Part shown: positions 23,745 through 34,124 of the stretch, piece after piece
Layout: every line of letters begins with the position of its first letter
How positions within the stretch are numbered: the stretch's first letter is position 1
Assembly: GCA_051294375.1 (NCBI GenBank)
Contig: CM119263.1
Location: 7,107,645-7,171,644, forward strand
Direction of reading: 5' to 3'
Length of the DNA: 64,000 nucleotides
Source: Paraspadella gotoi
Taxonomy: Eukaryota > Chaetognatha
Notes under the pieces: generated by a model
What the model was told of the DNA's origin: nothing
The model's database searches: none
The model's input: the letters and a program-made list of their open reading frames with translations, nothing else
Position numbers and translations under genes: made by a program

Positions 23745-26043
23745 CTGAGGATGTGGCTGGAGTTCTGGGCTTCGACTCAAAGTTCTGGGCAGAGATCAAG
23801 ACAATGGTCTTTGCCGTCCATGACGATTTCGATTTCGTTTAATTTTGTTCCACGGAAAGGCGTGTTATGGCATGGCATGACATGACGTGGCATGGCCTTT
23901 CATCTCACGACTTCCCATATCTTTTTATGCCATTCCAAGTTACCTTATCATATTCTATCCTGGACTGTTTGATATTCTCCATCTTATTCCATACAAATAT
24001 CCTATAGGTTTTATTGTTTTCTTGCCCCACACCGTCTCTTCATTTTATGTCTCGTCCGTCCTCTGCAATTTACCATGCCATTCCCACGCCTCTTCCAATG
24101 AACCCATCCTATTTCATCCCATGCCTCATATTCTTATCCCGTTATCCGTCATTTCATGCAATTCCGTTTCGATCTCGTCCTGTTTTTCTTTTTGTTTTTA
24201 ATTCTTTGTTTTGATTTTTTTTCCCCATCATTTCTGGCGGGAAATCCTTCCGACGTTAACGACGGCGCCATCTACAACAATAACTTGATTTTATCTTCGA
24301 ATTTCTGCGTCAAAATTGGATTCGTTTTCCCGGTCTTTTTTTTTTTTTTTTTTTATAATCGACGTCGACGTTTTTATTTCCTTAATTATCTCATTTTCTT
24401 TCTGCTTCTGTCCATTTTATTACTATTTATCACCACTAATTATTCTTCATTTAAATTTTTTCGTCGTGTTTTTTTTTGTTTTTTTTTGCGGTGAGGCGCG
24501 TCATCCAAGTTATGGTTGATTTTTTTTTTCTTCTCAAATCTCTTTTGAAGTAGAAAACGGCGCCAAAACGACGACGACGACGACGACGACGACGAAAAAG
24601 AAGAAAATGACAAATCGACCGCATTAACGTTACCCAGATTTTTTTTTAAAAACGAAATACGCGATTTTTAGAGGAAGAAAAACGCGCCATGAATTTTGAA
24701 AAAAAATTTTAAAAACCTCCAGATTTTTTTTTCGTTTTCAACCTCATTTTCTTTTTTTCCCTTTTCCATTATTTTTTCCGTTTAATAATTTTCTACTCTT
24801 TTTTTATACTGTAGTTTATTTTTTATACTATAGTTTTCTTAGTTTTTTATTTATATATTATAATACTTAAGGAATATTTACCCAATATTATTATTATTAT
24901 TAGTAATATTATTATTAGCATCATATTTCCTAAAAGATCTTTATTTTCTCATTTTCTCCATTTCCTCTTATCTCTTTTCTTTTTCCTCCCTTTTTTTCAC
25001 ATCTGTTTCCTTTTACCGGCACCAGATGCAAAATCGGTCCAGGGCGAGAAATAAGCAGAAACGGGAGCGTTGACGGCGGCGGCGGCGGCTGCAGCGGCGA
25101 CTGCAGCGGGGGCGTAAGCAATTTGGAAAAAACTCCCGAAACGAGAAGGATGAGCGATGAATTTCCTCTTTCATCTTTTTTTTTGTTTTCGTTCTTTCGT
25201 TCGAAAAGAAATAATGTTTCCTTTTTTCACTCCATCTCCTCTTTATTTTTTTCTCTTTTAATATTNNNNNNNNNNNNNNNNNNNNNNNNNNNNNNNNNNN
25301 NNNNNNNNNNNNNNNNNNNNNNNNNNNNNNNNNNNNNNNNNNNNNNNNNNNNNNNNNNNNNNNNNNNNNNNNNNNNNNNNNNNNNNNNNNNNNNNNNNNN
25401 NNNNNNNNNNNNNNNNNNNNNNNNNNNNNNNNNNNNNNNNNNNNNNNNNNNNNNNNNNNNNNNNNNNNNNNNNNNNNNNNNNNNNNNNNNNNNNNNNNNN
25501 NNNNNNNNNNNNNNNNNNNNNNNNCACTCATTTCTCTTTCTTTCCACTCACAACCCCTTTTTCTTTATACTCTCAACCCCTTTCTCTTTCCCCTTTCATC
25601 CCTTTTTCTTTCTACTCTCGACCCGTTTCTCATTCTACTCTCAACCCCTTTCTCTTTCCACTCTCATCCCTTTTTCTTTCAACCCTAAACCCCTTTCTCT
25701 TTCTAACACACTCCAATTTTTTTTCCTCTTTCCCTTCCCCACTTCAAGAATCACGCGTCCAATACGAGCGCCCAATTTGCACCGGAGGCTCCGCAATGGA
25801 GACCCCGTTGGCATCGCGATTCAGGGCCACGCCCACGCCACCGCCCGCCCCTCACCGCCCCCATTATGCGTGCGATAGTACGTGACTTTACGAGGAGGCG
25901 CCGCCCCCCTTTTATGACGTCATAATTTGTAGCCGACGTGTTTTTTTTTATTTGGAGGAGGTTTTACGGTTTATGGAGACTTTTTTATATTTATGTCCGC
26001 ATCTTTTGTAGCGGAAGTGCTGAGGAAAGGAAAGGGAAAGAGG
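23745..26043 (+). repeat. Diverged tandem duplication, unit D (with a gap)
   Basis: Second copy of the older block, collinear with unit C. It includes a (GAC)n array at about 24570-24597, an ATT-rich patch at 24880-24910, and a CTTTCT-rich stretch at 25525-25740. The stretch 25760-25910 is GC-rich (GCCCACGCCACCGCCCGCCCC) and matches a more AT-rich part of unit C at about 23440-23600. Internal gap at 25266-25524. Confidence 0.72.
25266..25524. other. Assembly gap, 259 N
   Basis: Run of N; open frames crossing it are artefacts. Confidence 0.99.
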
Positions 26044-26332
26044 NNNNNNNNNNNNNNNNNNNNNNNNNNNNNNNNNNNNNNNNNNNNNNNNNNNNNNNNN
26101 NNNNNNNNNNNNNNNNNNNNNNNNNNNNNNNNNNNNNNNNNNNNNNNNNNNNNNNNNNNNNNNNNNNNNNNNNNNNNNNNNNNNNNNNNNNNNNNNNNNN
26201 NNNNNNNNNNNNNNNNNNNNNNNNNNNNNNNNNNNNNNNNNNNNNNNNNNNNNNNNNNNNNNNNNNNNNNNNNNNNNNNNNNNNNNNNNNNNNNNNNNNN
26301 NNNNNNNNNNNNNNNNNNNNNNNNNNNNNNNN
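26044..26332. other. Assembly gap, 289 N
   Basis: Run of N. Confidence 0.99.
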
Positions 26333-26456
26333 CTGATTGTTCACTGTTCAACGGCAAAATCTCAATCCTTTGGCATCCGCTTCCTGCCAAATTTCGGCTT
26401 AATATTCCAACGTAACGATTAAAGCCCTAATTCTGCAGCCGCCACTGTCCCCATTT

Positions 26457-27061
26457 NNNNNNNNNNNNNNNNNNNNNNNNNNNNNNNNNNNNNNNNNNNN
26501 NNNNNNNNNNNNNNNNNNNNNNNNNNNNNNNNNNNNNNNNNNNNNNNNNNNNNNNNNNNNNNNNNNNNNNNNNNNNNNNNNNNNNNNNNNNNNNNNNNNN
26601 NNNNNNNNNNNNNNNNNNNNNNNNNNNNNNNNNNNNNNNNNNNNNNNNNNNNNNNNNNNNNNNNNNNNNNNNNNNNNNNNNNNNNNNNNNNNNNNNNNNN
26701 NNNNNNNNNNNNNNNNNNNNNNNNNNNNNNNNNNNNNNNNNNNNNNNNNNNNNNNNNNNNNNNNNNNNNNNNNNNNNNNNNNNNNNNNNNNNNNNNNNNN
26801 NNNNNNNNNNNNNNNNNNNNNNNNNNNNNNNNNNNNNNNNNNNNNNNNNNNNNNNNNNNNNNNNNNNNNNNNNNNNNNNNNNNNNNNNNNNNNNNNNNNN
26901 NNNNNNNNNNNNNNNNNNNNNNNNNNNNNNNNNNNNNNNNNNNNNNNNNNNNNNNNNNNNNNNNNNNNNNNNNNNNNNNNNNNNNNNNNNNNNNNNNNNN
27001 NNNNNNNNNNNNNNNNNNNNNNNNNNNNNNNNNNNNNNNNNNNNNNNNNNNNNNNNNNNNN
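26457..27061. other. Assembly gap, 605 N
   Basis: Run of N; only about 124 bases of sequence (26333-26456) separate it from the previous gap. Confidence 0.99.
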
Positions 27062-27235
27062 GGGGTTAATTATAGAGTGATATGACGTCAGGAAGTTGGG
27101 GTTGTAGAATATAATAATAATAATAATATCATTAATCGTTCGAGAGAAGACGGGGAAGAAAGGAATGCGACGACGAAACGAAGAATTTTCAAATAAGGAC
27201 GAATTATATGTTATAATATATTAATATATAATATG

Positions 27236-27331
27236 AAATTGGTACAACCAATGTAAAAATTATCCATTCATTTAATAATTAAGCTATCTTGCCCCTGACT
27301 TTGGACAGGCTTTGGTGGTTTAAGGCCTCCA
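27236..27331 (+). repeat. Dispersed ~95-bp repeat, copy 1
   Basis: Landmarks GGTACAACCAATGTAAAAAT, AAGCTATCTTGCCCCTGACT and TTGGACAGGCTTTGG. The same element is at 32131-32227 (+) and 44708-44803 (-). It is a short interspersed repeat of unknown class. No terminal inverted repeat or internal promoter boxes were seen. Confidence 0.85.
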
Positions 27332-27530
27332 TAATATATAATATATAATATATTAAAGGTTGTTATATATGTTGTGTGTAATATATTATGTTATAAAATA
27401 CTCATTATCTAACAGATTGAAAGAGAATCGCCGGTGTTCATGTCTAAAAAAATATATAATTTACGATTCTTTTTTTTAATTTTTTGGCTTCGTTGTTTAT
27501 TAATTTATTAATATTATTATTCCATCGCAG

Positions 27531-27773
27531 AGTCCGGGCCCCGAGGTGCAAAGAATCTCCGAGCACGAAAAGCGACGAGGTGGCGCATTATTTAAAAGAC
27601 GACGACGACGACGCTCCTCCTCTGAAATTAGAAAGGGCTTGGGCGAAAGGCAAGTGGGCGCGAATAACGACCAAACGTTAGTTGGGAACATATTGGAGAA
27701 TAACGACTTGGTTCATTTGAAGGAGCTTATTAAGACAATGCTTTCACTGATTGGGTTCTGTGATAAGTTATAA
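27531..27773 (+). CDS. Possible terminal coding exon
   Basis: A plausible 3' splice site (TTATTCCATCGCAG, ending 27530) is followed by 81 codons to a TAA at 27771-27773. A second frame from the same splice site is also open to 27681 and reads through a (GAC)n run as an Asp stretch. Both frames show some protein-like composition and no known domain. Any upstream exons would lie in or beyond the gap at 26457-27061. Coding status is unproven. Confidence 0.25.
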   Translation, partial: SPGPEVQRISEHEKRRGGALFKRRRRRRSSSEIRKGLGERQVGANNDQTLVGNILENNDLVHLKELIKTMLSLIGFCDKL

Positions 27774-27774
27774 G

Positions 27775-28540
27775 TCACATTGTAGGGACAACTAGAAGCG
27801 AACGTTTTTTGCTTTCTAAAAAAATGTTGAAAGATATCTGCTCTGTTATATATATTTGCTTGATATGTTGAACATTCGACAAAGAGACTTTTTCAGGTTC
27901 TTGAGCTGCTTTCAAGATGCTATACCTAAAAATATTCTCAGCCTCATGATTACCATGACTACCAAAAACATATCGCAAGCGGTAATAAGTCATAACGTCC
28001 AAAAAAAAAGGCCCTTATAAACTTCCCCCAAATAATCAAGCCAGGTCCGTATCCCGCCCCGGGGGCCGAAGCCGAGAGCCGGAAGCTCCGCTCGCCCGGT
28101 CGATTTTCCGGCAAGTTCCTCCAGGCGGACATAAAGCATCTCGGACAGCCGTGGATTCCGAATGGCCACGCGCTGATCATTTCCCCATTTTTCACTTTTC
28201 CCGTCCATTTTTCCCCCTTTTTTTTTCTCTCTTCTTTTGTTTCCCGCCATTTTTCCCTTTTTTTTTCTAGTTTGCCACTCGTGTCGTCGTTTTATGGCGT
28301 CGTTATCGGATTAACGCGTTTTCGTCGTCGTCGCTGGCGTCGTATGAATATTTTAAAATAATTATTTTTTTTTTCAACTTTTCAACGAATTCTTCCTCGA
28401 TTTTCATTCAAGACTCCGCCCTTTCATTTTCCTTTTTATTCAAAGGCAAAAAAAGAAAGAATTTTTTTTTTCCCGCGTCGATTTTCAGTTCCCCTAATTA
28501 GTTTTAAGGGAGAGCGGAGGCGGCGTCGACTGATTAGGCG
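27775..28540. other. Intergenic, no gene seen
   Basis: Mixed composition with a GC-rich patch at about 28030-28170 (GCCCCGGGGGCCGAAGCCG) and T-rich, TCGTCG-containing DNA after it. No supported gene or recognised repeat. Minus-strand frames over the GC patch lack splice support. Confidence 0.45.
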
Positions 28541-28720
28541 TCATTTTGGGAGCATTGTCCGCTAAGACATTATTTTGGAGATGGCATTAATCGTGTCAGT
28601 TGCTATGTCATCATTTTTGAGATGGCATTTATCGTGTCAGTTGCTATGTCATCATTTTTAAGGTGGCATCGGCTGAGTAAGTTGCCGTTTTAACACATTT
28701 GAAATGGTATTGGCGGCTTT
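28540..28720 (+). repeat. 41-bp tandem repeat, 3-4 copies
   Basis: Exact period of 41 between GAGATGGCATT at 28578 and 28619, with a more diverged unit from 28660 and a partial one before 28578. The unit includes ATCGTGTCAGTTGCTATGTC and ATCATTTTT. Each copy contains TGNCATNATTTT-like words. Confidence 0.85.
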
Positions 28721-29142
28721 GGCATAATTTTGAAGGAAGCGACAACGGCGCCGTAGGTTTGACTTTAACCAATTGACTTTCAAGGTCGCGATAATCGGAA
28801 CCAGATGCAGATTAATTAATTCTTTTAGCGACAACAACAACAACAACACAACAACGACAACTACAGTCTTGATCCAACTAAAACCAAACCCTCTCGCCTA
28901 TACAGTATAAAATTGAATTAAACTAATGTACAAAGTAAAAAACAATTTTACATTAAGTGTGATTGTGAACGGTCTAATCTAAATTTGGTAATAATAACTA
29001 TTTTTATGATATGATTATGATATCAATTGTTCGAGAGAATTTACCCTGTGATCCAAAGCAGGAAATGAAAAAAAGGGCGATTATCTTATCCGGATATTTT
29101 TTGACTAACGAATTCCAAAAAAAAAGCGGAGACTGAGAATAA
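28721..29142. other. Intergenic, no gene seen
   Basis: Contains a short ACA trinucleotide run (28833-28860) and AT-rich DNA. Nothing else was recognised. Confidence 0.45.
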
Positions 29143-29160
29143 TGAGAGAGAGAGAGAGGA

Positions 29161-29217
<57 letters not shown>
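29143..29217. repeat. (GA)n microsatellite
   Basis: GA dinucleotide array with a GGAGGAAG interruption. Confidence 0.95.
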
Positions 29218-29218
<1 letters not shown>

Positions 29219-29589
29219 AAGATATCAGGAACAAAAAGAGAGGAGGGGGCGAACAACAGCCAGCTTCCCCGTCCTCTCATCTTCTCATGCATCTCTCTCT
29301 CTCTCGTCCTTAAAATAAAAAACCCCAAATTTTCCGATAATCGGCGTCGGGTAGAAAAAAAAAGGCGAGGAGAAAAAAAATTCGTTGAATGAATTCGAGG
29401 AAAATGAGAGATGATAAGAGCCGAGAATGGAAAAGGGATAGAAAATGATGGGAGGAACCAGCGTCGGAGACAGAAAAAGAAAATAGAAAAAAAAAGTGGA
29501 AATTTGAGAAAAAAAAATGTGTGAAATGGTAATAAACGATAAAGGGTGAAAAATCTAACCTTTTTTTCCAGAACTGTTTATTCAAAATT

Positions 29590-29658
29590 ATCTCTCTCTC
29601 TCTCTCTCTCTCTCATTCTCTCTCTCTCTTTCTCCTCTCTCTACCTCTCTCTCTCCTT
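29590..29658. repeat. (CT)n microsatellite
   Basis: CT array with short interruptions. A GA array at 29783-29865 lies about 125 bases further on, so the two form a potential long imperfect inverted pair. Confidence 0.93.
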
Positions 29659-29782
29659 TAATATTCGATTTGTTCAGTAACGAATTTGGGGAAAAAAAAG
29701 GGAAGAAGAAATGGAGAAGGATTTTTTTCTTTCTTTTTATCTGCATAGGGATTTTCTTCGTGTCGAGGAAAGGGGAAGGAAA

Positions 29783-29784
29783 GA

Positions 29785-29865
<81 letters not shown>
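29783..29865. repeat. (GA)n microsatellite
   Basis: Nearly uninterrupted GA array, complementary in sense to the CT array just upstream. Confidence 0.95.
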
Positions 29866-29867
<2 letters not shown>

Positions 29868-30141
29868 TTCTTTCCCCCTCGAGCAATTGGCGTTCTTCCA
29901 TTCATCCTTCATTAACTCTAATCTTGTTTCCGTCCTTCTCCATCACCTAGTAGTCAGGCCTACAATCTTTCTCCATCACCCTATCATTAGTGCTCTTAAC
30001 TTATTTCCCAGCATTTTTCTCTTCCGTTTCTTTTCTCAATCTCCTTCTTTCTTTAAAATCTTCCTCACCCGACCATAACCGCTCCTTCACCCACTGCTAT
30101 TTTTCCAAAGCGGTCCATTTCCGTTCTTAATTTTAAGCCAA

Positions 30142-30316
30142 ATATTGAATTAGTTAACTATAACGATTTATTTTTCAAAAGAAAAATGTCCATGTTTCGA
30201 CTTTATTACAAGTCTTCATCAGCGTTAATTTGAATTAAAAGACTTGTAATAAAGTCGAAACATGTATTACGTACGTTTTTCTCTTGAAAAATAAATCGTT
30301 GTTGCCAACTAATTCA
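30142..30316. mobile_element. Inverted pair of Penelope-like terminal pieces with decayed hammerhead cores
   Basis: Two arms of about 75 bases face each other (30142-30214 and 30241-30316). The landmarks GAATTAGTT, ACGATTTATTTTTC and CATGTTTCGACTTTATTAC (left) recur as their complement in the right arm. The left arm, read on the minus strand, has CTGATGA, a 5-bp stem II (GACTT/AAGTC) and GAAAC. The palindrome that should read ACATGT is ACATGG, so stem III is broken. The right arm on the + strand has stem II, GAAA and an intact ACATGTA but no CTGATGA. Arms share sequence with 49609-49690. Hammerhead motifs of this minimal type are known from Penelope-like retroelements; no reverse transcriptase frame is present here. 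Confidence 0.7.
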
Positions 30317-30349
30317 AATTTTTTTCCTAATCCCTAATCACAACGAAAG

Positions 30350-30530
30350 AAAGGATTATATAACACAATTCTAATCTATTAATTAATACTTAACCTAATA
30401 TTTAACCCTATTATTTAACCATAACTTAATCCCTAACCCTAACCCGAATTTATAACTGTATCCCTTAACCCTGAACCTCAATCCTTAACCATATCGTTAT
30501 CAATAACTCTTAATATAATCTTTAAATAAA
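30350..30530 (+). repeat. Degenerate TAACCC-like tract
   Basis: Scattered TTAACCCT, CTAACCCTAACCC and CCTTAACC words in an AT-rich background. It resembles decayed short-repeat DNA rather than a telomere: only one short run (CCCTAACCCTAACCC) is regular. A similar tract lies at 36140-36300, and both are followed by the same 48-bp element. Confidence 0.6.
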
Positions 30531-30585
30531 AAAAAATTGCATGTGTAGCAGTAATATTTCATACCCCGCTACTTATCCGAGAATT

Positions 30586-30740
30586 AACAGCAGTTATAGC
30601 GCCGGAAGTAGCACAAGCTCTTCCCAACGCATTGGATTTGTGTTCGCGCCCAGCTGATTTTCTGAAGTAAAATTGGGACGGGGCGTCTAACCCACCTGTA
30701 GTGACAGATTACAGCCCGGTCCAAAGTTCGGGATTTTGTA
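30586..30740 (+). mobile_element. tRNA-derived SINE, copy 2
   Basis: Shares the body GGGACGGGGCGTCTAACCCA, CCTGTAGTGACAGATTAC with the minus-strand copy at 5058-5215. The B-box-like GTGTTCGCGCCC is at 30640-30651; the A-box region is decayed. The orientation is + by that comparison. Confidence 0.65.
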
Positions 30741-30781
30741 AACGGTAAACAGTAAATTGCTTGCGGCATCGTCTTTCACAC

Positions 30782-30830
30782 GTAATTCTGAATTTAAGCT
30801 GAAATGTAGCACTTTTGGAAAATATGGCCA
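30782..30830 (+). repeat. 48-bp dispersed repeat, copy 1
   Basis: ATTCTGAATTTAAGC, GAAAT, GCGCTTT/GCACTTT and GGAAAATATGGCCA match 36305-36352 with a few changes. Both copies follow a degenerate TAACCC-like tract. Confidence 0.7.
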
Positions 30831-31068
30831 GTTCTCGTTTCGTCCTTACCTTCTTTTACATTTTCCCTTGACCCCTTCGGTAACCCTCAATTCCATTTTA
30901 GGAATTTTTTCCTTTTTTTCTCTTTTCCTTATCCTTAATCTTTTTTCCTCACCCCTTTTCCTTTCTTTCTACCCGGATCTCATCTTCCTCGGGCGTTGAT
31001 TTATTCATCCTCAAATCCCGACCTCTTCAAAAAATTTTCGCCCAAGACTCTCTCTCTCTCTCTCTCTC

Positions 31069-31286
31069 NNNNNNNNNNNNNNNNNNNNNNNNNNNNNNNN
31101 NNNNNNNNNNNNNNNNNNNNNNNNNNNNNNNNNNNNNNNNNNNNNNNNNNNNNNNNNNNNNNNNNNNNNNNNNNNNNNNNNNNNNNNNNNNNNNNNNNNN
31201 NNNNNNNNNNNNNNNNNNNNNNNNNNNNNNNNNNNNNNNNNNNNNNNNNNNNNNNNNNNNNNNNNNNNNNNNNNNNNNNNNNNNNN
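31069..31286. other. Assembly gap, 218 N, inside a (CT)n array
   Basis: The sequence before the gap is (CT)n and after it T-rich; the gap probably hides more microsatellite. Confidence 0.98.
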
Positions 31287-31739
31287 TTTTTTTTTTATAC
31301 CGAATTTCTTGTTTTGTTTGTTTTTCTTTCGCCTTTGAATCAAAAACAAGATTCTTTTTTGTTTTTGAGCGATTTATTCATGACATCGAGGCTCTATGAT
31401 ATGGGCGATGCATTTGTTATGGGTCTAAGACGACGGTTTTCCGTTGCATTTTTTTTTTGTCGTGGGCATTGGCCGCCTTTGCATTTATTATGAATCCGTT
31501 TTTAATACCGCTCTGCTAGCGGACAATGTTCTTTCGTATGCTCAATTTTTAAATGAAAATTGTTATCATTTATAAACTGACAAAAGACATTTGTGGGTTA
31601 TTTTTGCATTAAAATGTCAAATTTATCTTATAATCACTTCATAAGCTTGATGATTTATTCTATCATCTTCGGTCTTATTAACTTCAGAGTTGTAGGCTCC
31701 ATCCACGTTCATTTAATAATCGCTAAATACTATCATTCA

Positions 31740-31744
<5 letters not shown>
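31287..31744. other. Intergenic, no gene seen
   Basis: Mixed AT-rich DNA. A short open frame from the gap to 31493 has no supporting motif. Confidence 0.45.
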
Positions 31745-31820
<76 letters not shown>

Positions 31821-31842
31821 GGGGCCGGCCGGCCGGCCGGAG
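31745..31842. repeat. (GA)n array ending in a (GGCC)n palindrome
   Basis: About 75 bases of GA followed by GGGGGCCGGCCGGCCGGCCG at about 31819-31839, a self-complementary GGCC/CCGG run. A (TCG/TCA)n stretch follows at 31891-31921. Confidence 0.93.
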
Positions 31843-32130
31843 GGGCTGGAATGAATTACTTCCGTAATTTGAAGCTTGCGCCGCAGAAAATCGTCGTCGT
31901 CATCGTCGTCATCGTCGTCGTGGTTCATTTCTAATGTAATACAGCGCAATGGCCATCCGTTGCACAGGTCCCCGCACTCATGAGTTTTGAACGAGCGCCG
32001 ACATTGTTATGGAATCAATAATTAATCGCCTCGATTCTTTTATGCCTTCGATAAAAAATAGAAAAACATAAGAGAAAAAACAGACTCCGTCGACTTCGGC
32101 CAACTGCCTATATCTTCGTACAACCGCTCT
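31843..32130. other. Intergenic with GTC trinucleotides
   Basis: Includes TCGTCGTCGTCATCG-type repeat at 31891-31921. No gene seen. Confidence 0.45.
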
Positions 32131-32227
32131 GAATTGTTACAACCAATATAAAAATTATTTATTAATTTAATAAACAAGCTACCTTGCTTCTGACTTTGGT
32201 CAGGCTTTGGGTGACTAAGTCCTCCAT
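32131..32227 (+). repeat. Dispersed ~95-bp repeat, copy 2
   Basis: GTTACAACCAATATAAAAAT, AAGCTACCTTGCTTCTGACT and TTGGTCAGGCTTTGG correspond to the copy at 27236. Confidence 0.83.
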
Positions 32228-33269
32228 GCATTTACAAGCTAATAACATAGAGATATCCTGCAAGCTTTCCATCAAAGTCTAGTTTAATAACTTGAGCACT
32301 TGGCTTTCTTATCAATGATGCGATATAATTTTTTTTACCGTTTCACCTGGATAAAAGGACCACTCCTATGAAATGACTTCATGTCCTGGTAATAATAATT
32401 GCAAAATCACTTGTTTTTCTATGTTAGTATCACCTGCCAAACGATATTATTGATATAAACTATGTGTCGCATAGGGCGAAAAACCAAAGTTTAAAAACAA
32501 AATCGGACCTTGCATCACAAAAAACTCTCACAAACTCACACTCTCTTTCCACATAAAACCTCACACACGAAAAAAAACCGGCGAAACATAGAATAATCCC
32601 GACGGACGAAATCCGACTTCTTCGCCTCGGGAAAAATATATTTTTTTTTTCGCTTATTCCCAGCGACGCCGTACGAGTACATACGGAGATTGGCTTCCAT
32701 TATTTCGGGTGACATCCGGGTTGAGAGAGAAAAAATATCCAAGATGTCTTTCAACTGGACTTTACCGATTTCCGATGTTTAAAATTTGAGATTAGATTTT
32801 TTCTTTCCGTTGGTAAGAGTGACGAGCAAAGAATATTTATTTTTTGTTTACATTGCCAATTGATTGATAAATTCGTTGTTGCTGGATGATAATAATATTA
32901 ATTTCTGCTATTCACTTTTTTAATTTCCCCTCTCATTGATCGGTGGAAAATTTTGCTAGCAAAGATTCTGGGGTGAAACTTATTGCGTCGACACTGGTTT
33001 GTTTTTCCCCCTATCTCTCCCCCGTTCACGAACTCATTAGCCGCTCCAATCATAACTCCATCCGTCCATCCATTCGTCCGGCTCCATCCCACCATCTCGC
33101 TCTCAATGCTCGACTGACCGGCGAGCTGCGTTTGCGAGCCCTGCGTGCCCAGACACGTTCTGGATTAACGACACCACGAGGCGAGAAAATGCACCATGAA
33201 AATATAATTGGAACGGGGAAAGAAATAAGAGGGGAGGAATCCCAAAACCGACCCTAAAACGAAAAAGAG
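32228..33269. other. Intergenic; exon-like GC patch at 33000-33255 not resolved
   Basis: AT-rich to about 32940. The stretch 33050-33200 is C/G-rich and an open frame runs 32943-33257 (+), but the opposite strand is open too and no splice sites fix a frame. No gene is called. Confidence 0.4.
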
Positions 33270-33272
33270 GAA

Positions 33273-33364
<92 letters not shown>
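33270..33364. repeat. (GA)n microsatellite
   Basis: About 90 bases of GA with one AAGAG interruption. Confidence 0.95.
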
Positions 33365-33368
<4 letters not shown>

Positions 33369-33828
33369 ATTACAGAGACACAGTTACGAGACGGAGAGAC
33401 GAGGAGAGAAACGTTCTGGATCGCCATCCGTGCGTCTCATCCTTCTAATCCAAGATGCCGCCGCCACCGCCAGATTCCCTTTTTTTCCATAGCGCCATCG
33501 ACCGGGCGACGAGCGTCGTCCGATAGAGACGGAGACAACAATGAAAAGAGATCTAGCGACAGAGTGAGAGAGAGCGAGCGAGAGTTGGAACACAAAAAGA
33601 GAGAGAGAGAGAGAGGCGCGAGAAAAAGAGAAGAAAGAAGAAAGAAAAGTCGAGGAGAGAACAATGAAAATAACAGATAGAGAGGGGGGGCGCAGGGGGG
33701 GCTGCGTATAAGAAAGAAATCGACTGACAAAAGAGCGACAGAAAACAAGGCGATGCGATTTAAGTAAAAAAGGCCTCTCTTTGTGTGCGAGAGTGAGAGA
33801 GAAAAAAGGAAAGAAATTGAAAAAAAAG

Positions 33829-33831
<3 letters not shown>
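33365..33831. other. GA-rich flank, no gene seen
   Basis: Decayed GA/GC repeats between two clean GA arrays. Open frames are Arg/Glu or Ser/Leu repeat shadows. Confidence 0.45.

Positions 33832-33882
<51 letters not shown>
33832..33882. repeat. (GA)n microsatellite
   Basis: Pure GA array directly upstream of the possible spliced exon pair at 33883-34124. Confidence 0.95.
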
Positions 33883-33885
<3 letters not shown>

Positions 33886-34124
33886 CTCGCGATCGTTATG
33901 ATTTACCCAGCTAATCCCTGGGAACCGCTTTCGCTCATTTCTGCAGTTAAGCCAAGAGGAGGAGACTCGTCACGGCCTCTTCTGCCAAGTCATGTAAGTT
34001 ATAAGCTCGATAGACTTACTACGACTTAAAAGGCAGACAACAACTAATGACTGCTGTCTTCCAGTGGTCGCTACTGCCGCTGTCCGCCGCACGCCGCCGC
34101 ACGCCGACGCAGGAAGTAACGTGA
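33883..34124 (+). CDS. Possible spliced mini-gene or 5' exon pair with a 71-bp intron
   Basis: An ATG at 33883 opens 37 codons (MLAIVMIYPANPWEPLSLIS and onward) to a perfect donor CAT|GTAAGT at 33994. The intron ends with a branch-point-like CTAATGAC and TGTCTTCCAG at 34064. The second exon continues in frame for 19 codons to TGA at 34122-34124 (WSLLPLSAARRRTPTQEVT). The intron signals are better than chance for such a short interval. The 56-residue product matches nothing I know, so the pair could equally be untranslated exons of a longer transcript or of a non-coding RNA. Confidence 0.35.

Noticed and set aside
25123-26415. Several 90-250-codon frames crossing N runs
   Set aside because: They are open only because N is not read as a stop; the real sequence on either side is pyrimidine-rich and non-coding.
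30420-30470. Telomere
   Set aside because: Only one short regular CCCTAACCC run in decayed sequence, internal to the scaffold.
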